Source: Doris montereyensis (taxonomy: Eukaryota; Mollusca; Gastropoda; Nudibranchia; Dorididae). From it: a stretch of DNA of 64,000 nt. Below, piece by piece: positions 1 to 55,907 of this stretch. Where the stretch lies: positions 35,001 through 99,000 of the forward strand of contig JAXRKP010001197.1 of NCBI GenBank assembly GCA_037039925.1. Direction: 5' to 3'. The position numbers and the translations under genes are program-made. The notes beneath the pieces are model-generated. The model searched no databases. It had not been told where the DNA came from and was given only the letters and a program-made list of their open reading frames with translations. Every line of letters starts with the position of its first letter. The first letter of the stretch is position 1.

Positions 1-3915
<3,915 letters not shown>

Positions 3916-4553
3916 GAAGGAAGAAAGAATTCCTAAAGTTGTTTGCTGGGAACAAAATCTGGAGTTATGATAAAATGTAATTGAAATTTGTGACCTTGGT
4001 GACCTATTTTAGCTACAATTTTTTTGTGAGACTGGAAAATTGACAACTGTGATCGTGATGATGCTTTTTGGTCCAAAATCGTCAACAACCGCCACCGAGT
4101 GTTCCTCATGGGAGCCACACAGAAAGTGTGGCATCACATGACTGGACCGCTAATATTTCAAATGTTCATATCTTCACGGGAGTGAGCACACAAAAATTCT
4201 GAGGTGTTGTAGCTGAACCGTAGTGCTGTGAGCTGGTGATCACGACGACACTGGTTCTTTACAATGTTGTACTCTTAGAAAAGGTACTTCACTCTGCTTT
4301 CCTCATTTGATTCAGGTGTGAATGAGTATAGGTAGAGAAAGATCCTGTCTGAGTGTTAGTGTAGGCTTGTGTACTGTATGCTCCTCCGGGAGTTGAGAAG
4401 ACTTTTGAATAAAATGGCCTGCGGGGGATAAATGATGTGCAGTCGGTGAGCCTGCGTTTGTGCATAGATTTTAATTATCACCTTAATACGTAATAACTAT
4501 TATCATTATTACAAGGCATGCAAATACAATAAAAACCACCGAAAGGCTCGTAC
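3916..4553. other. FKBP15 intron, no recognised feature
   Basis: Unique sequence; a search of both strands for coiled-coil exons found none. Confidence 0.4.
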
Positions 4554-47018
<42,465 letters not shown>

Positions 47019-47419
47019 GGTTGCGTCTTAACACACAAAAACTACGATAAATGTTTAGTCTATCCTTTTTGTCCAACTTTGCGTAGACCTATTGAAATCG
47101 AAAGCTGAACCCAGATTTTTGAGAAGTCATATGAGCCAGACGAAGAGTCACATTTGACCCGGAAGTTTATTACTGTACTCGTTAAATAGGAAAAAATTCT
47201 CACGAATCAAACCCATTCGATTTGTACATTTCATGAGCTGTTTCTTCAATCCCGAAGACCAACATTGCGGATCATATATTTTAAAAACTATTTTTCTTAA
47301 TTGAATCAATGTATTGAAACAAATCTTTTTATATATCAGATTTCAATGGTTTAAATTATAATTTTCTGTAGTTTTGTTGGTAACATAAAAGTTAGATTTG
47401 ACTGTTGTAAACAACCAAG
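47019..47419. promoter_or_regulatory. Divergent intergenic region, probable bidirectional promoter
   Basis: FKBP15 reads left from 47018, and rightward transcription toward TTC19 must start to its right. The region is free of the tandem arrays that fill the rest of the locus. I see no TATA box that stands out. The call rests on gene orientation only. Confidence 0.4.
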
Positions 47420-47521
47420 ATGTCAGCTTCCTTTCCCCGTCGTTTGGCTCTAGTTTTCCCAAGGGATTTCGTCAAACCCTTCACTTGGTTTATCGTTCTG
47501 AGAAACCCAGGAATAAGTTAA
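47420..47521 (+). CDS. Candidate first exon of TTC19 (targeting peptide)
   Basis: A short frame from ATG at 47420 gives MSASFPRRLALVFPRDFVKP then FTWFIVLRNPGIS and a stop. It is rich in Arg, Ser and hydrophobic residues without early acidic residues, like a mitochondrial presequence, and sits 400 bp from the divergent FKBP15 start. No good GT donor in the phase needed by the exon at 55694 is visible, so this is a weak call. Confidence 0.35.
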   Translation: MSASFPRRLALVFPRDFVKPFTWFIVLRNPGIS

Positions 47522-49019
47522 AGCAGTTAAAGTACGCAAAAACAATAAGAATATGTTCTTTTCTTTCAAAACTGTGTATTGTCTTTGGTCAACTTGGTCA
47601 ACATTCGCTCTTTTCATTTCACCTTCAATTCGATCGTTATTTAACTTACAACAACCTCTATAGGCTAGATTGTTCAGGTTCATGGGCTTAGGTAGTCGAG
47701 TTGGGGTTGCACCAATATATATCTAGCTCTGTCTATATTATAAATGCGCAACTTCAAAAATACTTATTTAACGCTGGCTGGTTTAGATCACTGATCGTTA
47801 AATGGTACTACATCTAGATTCAATGACATTGGGATTAGGCATTAGTTATCAGATGGTCGCATTAGTTATCAGATGGTCACACTAGTTACAGACTAAAGAT
47901 ACTTCATGACACTTCAATTTTCAGTAAAAAGAGGAATTTTATTGTAGTTACAAGCAGTTTTGTCAGCAATCTGGTTGCCTTAGACTGCTTAGAGTATGAT
48001 TGGTACTCTAACTGGAGTGTCCTGTTTCCAGCATGACATGATCTAGGCCTATGCTTTAGATATATGAGTATGAGTCATTCTCAAAAGGTCACTCTGTCTT
48101 TGTATGACGTTTTTGAAATAAACTTATTGTTGTTGTTTTGGCCTCTATTGTCTTGAAATTGGTTTTTATTTTAAAGTCTATTGTATGTAGATATAGCAGT
48201 CATAGTTTTCATGGAGGAGACCAGTAGACTTTCAGTTTGATTTGATGTTAAGTGTTTTGAACAGTAAAAAAAAACACATGAATTTTTGTTTCACGTGAAT
48301 CCGCCTTGATCAGGCTGTGTATATCTAACAATCCACAGGATTGATGAAGATGAAATTTGACCAATGGTATCATTACAAATTTGTTTCTTTAATGGATTGC
48401 ATCCTTCCATGAAACGAATATCATAAGTAGGGATTTCACTGCCTTTAAAAAACGATCGCTGATGTTATTTTTCGTCGGTCATCGAGACATAGAATTTATA
48501 TCCCGACGCTAATAAATAAAGGATGGTGGTATCAACAATAACAGCTCAACAAAACAAGGAATGCATCTAGATAAGTCATTTTAATGCATTTATTCAAGAA
48601 AAAGTATCGATAAATGATAGAAACATCGTTCACAAGCCGGTAAGTATAGTGTCGGTCATTCCGTAACGTCAGCGATCGGTGTTCGTATTTGATCACTATC
48701 ATCACGGATAGGACCGATTATAGTTTTCAAACAATCCGTAACCCCAGTTCTTTTGTCACAGTGAGAAATACTTCCAGTTCACGCTAAGTACGAAAACAAA
48801 GACTTCCAGTTCACTAGTCAACACATGGCTAAGTGCAAAGTGATCGTGAGTAACGTCGAAAGTGAAGTTCATGGAAACGCCACAGGACTCAGTGATCTCT
48901 AACGTTCAACGCAGACTATACAACGTTGAATCCAATTTCAACATCCCAGTGAAGGAACGTGCTGAGTTAAACCTGCATCAATCTATATCCTGAATGGGTG
49001 AGTATGACATACAATGAAT
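47522..49019. other. Intergenic/intronic DNA without recognised gene
   Basis: AT-rich sequence with a small direct repeat (GCATTAGTTATCAGATGGTC at 47840-47880). I recognise no exon or element up to the 28-bp array. Confidence 0.4.
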
Positions 49020-49145
49020 GTGTGTCGAGTGTCAGGACGTCAGTGATTATAGAATGTGTCAGAGTAACGTCAGTGATTATAGAAGTCAGAGTAACGTCAG
49101 TGATTATAGAATGTATAACGTCAGTGATTATAGAATGTCAGAGTC
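49020..49145 (+). repeat. 28-bp tandem repeat with TAACGTCAGTGATTATAGAA
   Basis: Four to five copies of a unit containing TAACGTCAGTGATTATAGAA, some shortened. Single copies of AACGTCAGTGAT or its inverse recur at 48663, 54951-54995, 55150 and 55325, around the piggyBac and OTU-like remnants. Confidence 0.8.
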
Positions 49146-49354
49146 AGCTATATAATCATAGTAAAAAACGGATTTCTAATCGTTTCCGTGATTCGTAGAA
49201 GTTACCGGAAGAACAAAAGTTAAACTATCTCCTTGTCTTTCAGAGTAACGTCAATCTGACGATTTTGTCAGAGTAGCGTAAATTTTAAATCATGGCTTTC
49301 AACTACCTGTCGGTGATTATAGATTCAGAGCAACGTCTGATTTGGCAGTTAAGT

Positions 49355-49505
49355 TGTGATTTAGAATGTGTTCAGATCGATGTGAATTAGACTTTGACGA
49401 TGAATTGGGTGATAAAGAAGATAATAGGCCTAGATCTACGTCAGTGATTCTGACATTGGATCGGACGGACTCAGATGATGAGTTAGGCTTAGGGGGTGAT
49501 TAACA
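49355..49505 (+). other. Acidic segment, possibly N-terminal part of the piggyBac remnant
   Basis: Frames read CELDFDDELGDKEDN and RTDSDDELGLGGD, the Asp/Ser/Glu-rich pattern common at piggyBac transposase N-termini. It is 400 bp upstream of the core fragment and same strand. No start or complete frame. Confidence 0.35.
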
Positions 49506-49869
49506 ATGTGTCATGAGCAAACTTTTCCATGGAGTTCAGAGCTAAATCAGTTGAAATTGACTTGTTCACTTCACGTGTTGGTCCTAATACAGAATCATAG
49601 ACACTGATTATCAATCAGAACCAATTGATTTTTTCCAGAATGAGTGTCTGATCGATACCATAGTCATCAAACTAACCTGTATGCCAGAGTAAAAAAATGC
49701 CACCAATTTTACCCCTGTGACAGTGAATGATTATAGAACCTTCATCTATGTCAACATGATGTTAGAATGTGTGTCATAAATTGTCATATACGAATGTTTG
49801 TCAGTGGATCCCTTATTTAAATCTCTTTGTGTGCTGATGTCATGTCAGAAATCGGTATCAGGACATATC

Positions 49870-50225
49870 CCGCTACCTACACCTTGCCGACAACACCGAC
49901 ATCGTTCCATGAGGCCAGGATGGCTATGATCCCCTTTATAAAATCCGACCTGTAATCGAACGCCCTGAAATCTGCGTGCAATTCTCTATTCAATCCTGGG
50001 ATTGCTCTTTCATTTGACAAGCCATGATTCCCTTTCACGGACGTTTGTTTCAAGCAATACAAGACTGGAAGTCCTATCCATGGGGTGACTTAGTGAGTCC
50101 ACGGATGGCCACGTCATTCCTTTTGGATTTCGACTTTTACACCGGCAAAAGCAACAACGCTACTACAATGATGCCAAATGGACTGGGCTATCATGTGATC
50201 TGGAGCTTAGGACAGTAAATTTAGG
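49870..50225 (+). pseudogene. piggyBac-type transposase fragment
   Basis: In broken frames the stretch gives DPLYKIRPVIER, LKSACNSLFNPGIALSFDKA, MIPFHGR, FKQYKTG and LLDFDFYTGKS, then GLGYHVIWSL. This is the DPLxKIRP ... AMIPFxGR ... FKQY ... FExYTGK order of the piggyBac catalytic core. Several one-base breaks and an in-frame stop make it non-functional as written. Confidence 0.75.
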
Positions 50226-50389
50226 GTTAAACACCATTTTTAGAATTTTTTGACAATTTTTTTGTCGTGGAAACTGGCAAGATCTTCTTCAATGAGTCAG
50301 TGATTCGACGAAAACCGGAGACACTGGACGAATCTTTTTGAACTCCGGCGCAATTCGTCTAACAATACAGTCTATTTCAGACAGATTGA

Positions 50390-51540
50390 ACATTTTAGGG
50401 TTAAGTAGAACTATGATTTACTGTTGGATATGAATGAGTAATGCCCAATTACAAACAAATTATTGAGTCTGACTTATAAATTCAAACATAATTTTAATCA
50501 TTTCCGTTCAATACACCAATAGGAAAATAAGACATGATTTGGCGATTAGTTTGTGGTTTCTTTATTTGGCCATTTTTTTACAATTTATCAGAAATTTATT
50601 TATTGAAAAAAATTTGACATTGAGGAAACAGGCTCAGAAACGGACTCATCGTGAATTAGGCTGCATGATTATTCAGTCCCAGGGTTATCTTTCAATGCGC
50701 AAGATTTTCGAATGCGTCTAAAGAGGGACCTTGTGGATAAAAAAAGAGACTGTGTTTGGTGTGTGCTCTAGGTCATGCAATGAACTGCCTACAGCACAAT
50801 TTCATCAGAACTGAACTAATTCAAACACAAGAGGTGTTGTGCGGAGATGAAAGAAGATTTTCTTAGCATTAAGGCTCGTCTTAAATTTGGTAGATATTCG
50901 GTGAGTATTTTTCATGCGGAGCCGTTTGGAAAATTGATTGGTGAATTTTATTCAAGGATTTTAGTGAATGGATGTTTTATCCTTGATTAGAGTTATTCCC
51001 TTATACCGGGTTATTGTCAAACGTTCCAACTTGTATATATTTGGATTATAAATATCTCCAAAAGAAAACCCTGCATTCATTTAAACTGGTTAATTTAAGA
51101 ACACAGAAAAAGGCCTTGGTTCCAATTATGTGAAGACCGTACCCAGGTCAGATCATGCATTACATTTAAGTTCAAGGAGTAGTTTAGTTTATCACAACAT
51201 GATGGCCCATAAGAAAGGAGGGGAACAAGATGTCATCCCAGACTGGAGAGGAGCTTGGCCTACATGAGGGACTGCCGTATTCCTTACTTTATATCACGAT
51301 TCAAGTGCTAGAAAGCAATTTAGCCTATCCTAGGTTAGAATTAGGCTTCATTTCATGATTAGCAGTTATAAATTAGGTTTAGAATTTTATTTGTTTAAGA
51401 ATAGAGATCGTCGTGGTTAGCGTGGCGGTGTTGTTCAATGTTACCTGAGGGCAAAGCGTTATGACAAGACGTCTCAATCGGGGAAGTGAAGGAGCAACAC
51501 TCCGGCAATTCCGTCTAACAAGGAGGAAATTTAAAGTCTA
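50390..51540 (+). repeat. Diverged direct duplicate of the element front
   Basis: Segments of this stretch recur in order at 51545-52950: the TTTTAGGGTTAAGTAGAA start, GAGGGACC..TTGTGGA, TTCGGTGAGTAT, TTGTCAAACGTTCCAACTT, ATATCTCCAAAAGAAAACC, AAGGCCTTGGTT, GACCGTACCCAGG and ATGTCATCCCAGA. The copy has lost coding frame. Period is roughly 1.2 kb. Confidence 0.6.
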
Positions 51541-51984
51541 GATCTAGAAATATTTAATTTTAGGGTTAAGTAGAAGTCTATGATTTACTGTTGGATGTGA
51601 ATTGATAGTATTTGTCCTAAGTGTTATATTAAGAATAAAGTATTGAGTGACTGTCTGCCTCAAATTACCAAAGCGAATAATTTTCACCTGTGGTCTTTCA
51701 TTTTTTGATTGGATTGAATACACCATAAAATAAGGCATGATTTAGCCTCCTTAGTTTGTTAACTTTATTTGTTTACTTTGGGTTTTTTAAAGTTTATATC
51801 ATTTATTTATTTTTAAAAAAAATATTTTATAAATTTGTTTACTTTGTAAACTTTGTTTATTTTTACAACGTGATATTGTTACTCTCACTGGTCTTTGAAA
51901 TAGGCCTACATGTTATTAAATTCTCATACTTTCATCTTTATCTTCCAATGTCTAAGTTTGACCTCGGCGTCTGAAGAGGGACCC

Positions 51985-53225
51985 TCTTGTGGAGAACAAA
52001 ACACCACCGTTGGCGAAGGCACAACGGTGTGAAAGTCAACTGTGCGGCCTACAGGGCTAGGATTAGAGCTGACCCTCTCAAACACAAAGAGGTGAAGCAA
52101 AAGAATGCGGAGATGAAAAAGATAGCCAGGCTTCTAGCCACACTTGAGCAGAAAGAGGCAGAACGGGAGAAGGCTCGTCTTAGACAGGCAGCTTTTCGGT
52201 GAGTATAATTCAGGGATGCGGAGTCGTAAGGAAAATTTTCGGCTCCTGCTCCAGGATTTTACTTTTAAACGGCTCCGGCTCTGGAATTTTAATATCCTTG
52301 ATTAGACCTTCCCCTTATTGTCAAACGTTCCAACTTATATATATTTGTATCTTAATTCGGATGTATAAATATCTCCAAAAGAAAACCTTGTAACCCAATA
52401 CTCACTTTAAACTGGTTAATTTCAAAACAGAGAACGCAAGAAGAAGGCCTTGGTTGAGGCTCAATCCAGCCCCAAGACCGTACCCAGGACGCCCCAGCAA
52501 CTCGGTCCGAAGCAAAGCAAGTGGAGGAGAGACGGGCCAAAAACCGGCTGGCCCAAAGGAAAAGGAGGGAAAATATGTCATCCCAGAAGAAGAGGAGAGA
52601 GGGAGCATAACCAGGCCTACATGAGGGACGTGAGGGCTCCCAACCCTTCCTCTCCAAGCGGCTGCAACAAACCCATCCCAACTCCAGAGCCATCAGTCAG
52701 CCGAACAACTTTACACCGACTGAAGAAGCAGATGGGGGCCAGCTTCTAGTGTCCCTGAAAGGACTGGTGAAGTCGGTCTCCAGACGGGATGGGCAGGCCC
52801 TCAAAGAGTGTGGTATCAGGTATTCATCACCGAGCAAGGCCCAGCAGCATGGCGAGAAGTCGGTCGCAACGCGGCTGAGGGCCAAAGCTTGCCTTGTGGC
52901 AAGACGTCTCTTTCGGGGAAGGGGAAGGAGCAGGTGGCTTCCCCTCTATAAGAGGAGGAAGATAAAAAGACGCTGGCAAAGTGGCCAACTTCTTTGAAGA
53001 TCACTCTACCAACATGCCTGGGAAGAAAGGAATTTATAGAGGTGTGGCGAGAAAGGTGCTTAGTGGTTCCATGAAGTCGACTAATTAGCCAGGCCACATT
53101 TTTTAGAAAGCGCCCAAAGCATGTTTTGTCTTTCACGAAGACGCCATTTTGTCAGTGTTTGTGTGATGTATGTCTGAATCCGATGTTGTTGATGAAAGTG
53201 TTGAATGCGTTTTGTAGTGTGAAAG
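51985..53225 (+). pseudogene. Decayed front part of the vertnin/OTU-like element
   Basis: In shifting frames: a basic segment CAAYRARIRADPLKHKEVKQ with KARLRQAAFR, an intron 52201-52429 (CG|GTGAGT ... AACAG|AGAACG), ERKKKALVEAQSSPKTVPRT, a bZIP-like basic stretch RRAKNRLAQRKRRE, HNQAYMRDVRAPNPSSPSG, SVSRTTLHRLKKQM, then VANFFEDHSTNMPGKKG and FRKRPKHVLSFTK with a Cys cluster CQCLCDVC. Frames change at least four times and stops interrupt. The FFEDHST-PGKK and Cys modules resemble multi-copy genes of cnidarians and molluscs whose name I do not know. Confidence 0.55.
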
Positions 53226-54179
53226 TTGAGTTTGCGAGACATTGTTAGCCTGACTGTTTGTGCTGAGAATGTTCAATGCATGAGACGTGAGTGTAAAAGC
53301 TGTGGTGTGAATGTAATTGATGACATGGTAGACCGGGATCATTTGGAGAAGGAGACTGAGTGGCAGAGGTGGGAGAGGGTTGTGAAGGGGGGATCAGCCA
53401 GACTTGATCTGGTGAAAAGACTTGTTGTTGATCCTGTTATTTCTGAATCTGTCCCTGTTGAGTCCAGTAAATCCTTCTTTTTCAGGATGTCACAACAAAT
53501 GTCAAGCTGTCAATCCTATGCTGACCTTGTCCTTTGTGTTCAATATTTTCAACCGATGCTGTCACGGTTTGAACTTCCTGATCAGTTGGCTTATCCTTGT
53601 ATTTTGAACTGTCGAGGCACAGTTGATAAGATTGCCCTACGATTAGTCCCTAAAGGCTTACAAGATCTGTACCCACTTATGGTTGAAGCTGATGGCAATT
53701 GTGTGCCAAGATTGTTGAGTGTCTGGCTGTTTGGCACTCAGGATCGCCATTTGGAGGTCAGATGCAGGATAGTGGTTGAGCTTGTCACTAATTCAAGTTT
53801 CTACATTTCTCTGCCGCCCCAAGAGTTGACAATGCTGTCATTACTGTCCGATCATCACTGTGAGGATCCACATAAGACATTCCGATCTGAGACCTTGGAT
53901 GTATCTCGGCCTGCGATGTACATGGGAATGTGGCAGTTCTTGGCTGCTAGCAATTGTTTTGGATTTCCAATTATGTCTGTGTATCCGACCTTGGGGCCTG
54001 ACGAATATGTGTGCTTTTTTAACCGATCAATACAGCCTCTTACCCCAAAGGGAGTTGATTGCATTGCTTTCATGTGGAGCTCCTCCAGGGAGATGGAGGA
54101 GGAGTACTGGGTCGCCAACCATGTGGTGCCTCTGATTCACCTCACTTCTTCATGTGCTGTACAGTTTCATAGCCAATGA
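53226..54179 (+). CDS. Vertnin/OTU-like protein, probably from a multi-copy mobile element
   Basis: 317 residues from the first ATG, though the true start is probably further upstream. Residues 12-27 hold a Cys cluster (CAENVQC, REC, SCG) that may bind zinc. From about 145 an OTU-like fold begins: ADGNC with Asp156 and Cys159, then R-x-RIVVELV, MYMGMWQFLAASNCFGFPIM, SVYP and finally YWVANHVVPLI with His299. Asp, Cys and the NHxVPL His are all intact, so peptidase activity is possible. The layout (DGNC ... W/SVYP ... NHxVPL) recalls vertnin-type OTU-like domains. It lies in TTC19's first intron. No transposase domain is seen. Confidence 0.7.
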   Translation: MSLRDIVSLTVCAENVQCMRRECKSCGVNVIDDMVDRDHLEKETEWQRWERVVKGGSARLDLVKRLVVDPVISESVPVESSKSFFFRMSQQMSSCQSYADLVLCVQYFQPMLSRFELPDQLAYPCILNCRGTVDKIALRLVPKGLQDLYPLMVEADGNCVPRLLSVWLFGTQDRHLEVRCRIVVELVTNSSFYISLPPQELTMLSLLSDHHCEDPHKTFRSETLDVSRPAMYMGMWQFLAASNCFGFPIMSVYPTLGPDEYVCFFNRSIQPLTPKGVDCIAFMWSSSREMEEEYWVANHVVPLIHLTSSCAVQFHSQ

Positions 54180-55693
54180 ATCATTGCCTTCATTACTTAA
54201 CAGAGTAGTAACACTAACATGGTATGTGTAATCTATTCTATTTCTATTATTGCCCTCATTGATTACATTTACTACAGAGTGTAAAATGGTATGTATATAA
54301 TATTCAATTCTATTATATTATAATTAATTGTCCTCATTAGTTACATATTTACTACAGAGTGTAACATGTGATGTCTTGTCATCTCGTTATATTCTATCTA
54401 TTATTGCCCTCATGTTTGATGTCATACCTTTTGACTTACTGTTCCTAGGGATTAATTTCATTCATTTAATTCATATCTTTTGATGTCATTATTGTCATGT
54501 AGTTAGGACATTACGACACTTTGTGTGTGTGAAATCGCTTCATTTCTATACCATGATTTTTTAAAATCATGTGTATCACTTGTTACTTGTATTGTGTGAA
54601 TAAATGACCAGTGGTTTTTAATCTCATTTTCCTCTACTGTGTTTTTTTTTTTAATTTGTTGAATATTAAAGGCATGGTAGTTTATTTTGCACCACATATT
54701 GGCAAGAAGTAGAAGCGCCTCACACTCAAACTCACAGTGTGCCTCTGGGGAAGTTGGAATCATGATGGATTGAAAACTCTGAAAAGTGTCTGTTGGTGGT
54801 CTGTTTGAAGCGCATTCTGTCAGCTTGCTTTAGAGTTAGAGCTAGTAAATTGCTGTATTGGTACATGAAATATTCATTAATAGCATCCATAATTTTATTA
54901 TTATGGTCAGCGCTCATTGTAATTGTAATGAAAATTAAATATTTTCTCTCTGACGTTATGATGACACACATGTGTGTCATCATAACGTCAGTGATCAAGG
55001 AATACATTTTTAGCAAGTGGAGGGCTACTACTACTACACAGTTCTCAATTTAGGTGTGGACTCTGTGATTAGCTCTCACTGCTAATACCAGTTGTTGCTT
55101 GGTCCGAAAACGATCAGCATTTTCAAGGAGACAAATGTAAACTTATCATTGGTCACTGACGTTATGATGACACACAGAAACATGTAAAAATAGAGAATAC
55201 AGTAACAAAGTTGATTTTTTCCATGAATATGTGTCTCAAGTAATGTAATGGCAGCCATGTAAGTCCTAAAAGTGGTGAAAGACTGTGTGTGTTGTTGAGT
55301 TTTGTGTTATTTTGTGTGTCATCAGTAACGTCAGTGATCGGTAATACAACACTGAATTAGCCAGATTTCTCTTAAGTGCTGGCCTTAACTATCTTCCTTA
55401 GGGTAGATTTTGATCATTGATGGTTCAATGTATCTGATTATTGATAAGAAATGGTTTTACTTGCAACTTGAAAAAACATTGGTCATGAAACAAAATGGAG
55501 ACGACCTTTTGAGAATTGATCATATATATATATATTATTGCCCATCATCCCTTGAACAGGGGCAGAGGTTAGGGGGAGTTATTCTTTAGGGCTGTCTATC
55601 TCGCATATTTGTTTCCAGTTGTTGCCTAAAATATCCACACTTTCTCATCTCTGTCTCTATCTCTTGTCTCTATGTTCATCTGTTCATCCTCAG
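54180..55693. other. Intron sequence between OTU-like gene and TTC19 exon
   Basis: Contains the palindrome and its half copies, an AT dinucleotide run near 55520-55545 and otherwise unique AT-rich sequence. Confidence 0.4.
54950..54991. repeat. Perfect 42-bp palindrome
   Basis: CTGACGTTATGATGACACAC is followed at once by ATGTGTGTCATCATAACGTCAG-type inverse, giving a perfect inverted repeat centred at 54970/54971. Half copies lie at 55147-55170 and 55310-55330. It flanks the 3' side of the OTU-like gene. Confidence 0.9.
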
Positions 55694-55907
55694 TGTTGGT
55701 TTTAACGCTAGAACACAACAACTATCCGGCACAGGGAGCAGTCTAGGAGTAGCGTTAGGATTCCTTGGATTTTTCTTTTGGAAAAAAAATGAGGATGATG
55801 AGGACAAAGAAGCTGACTATCTCACCCGCACGTACAGGGGAGCCAGACTGGCTCATCATCGACAGCACTTTGATAAGGCAGAGGAGCTGTACCATGAATG
55901 TCTCAAG
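55694..55907 (+). CDS. TTC19: TTC19 exon with membrane segment and first TPR helix
   Basis: Opens after CATCCTCAG with one base of a split codon, then [20 protein letters not shown] and [20 protein letters not shown], a hydrophobic segment of about 15 residues with a charged C-terminal side, as in mitochondrial TTC19. It ends [25 protein letters not shown], a TPR half, at AAG|GTACTA. 1+213 bases, no frame break. Confidence 0.92.
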
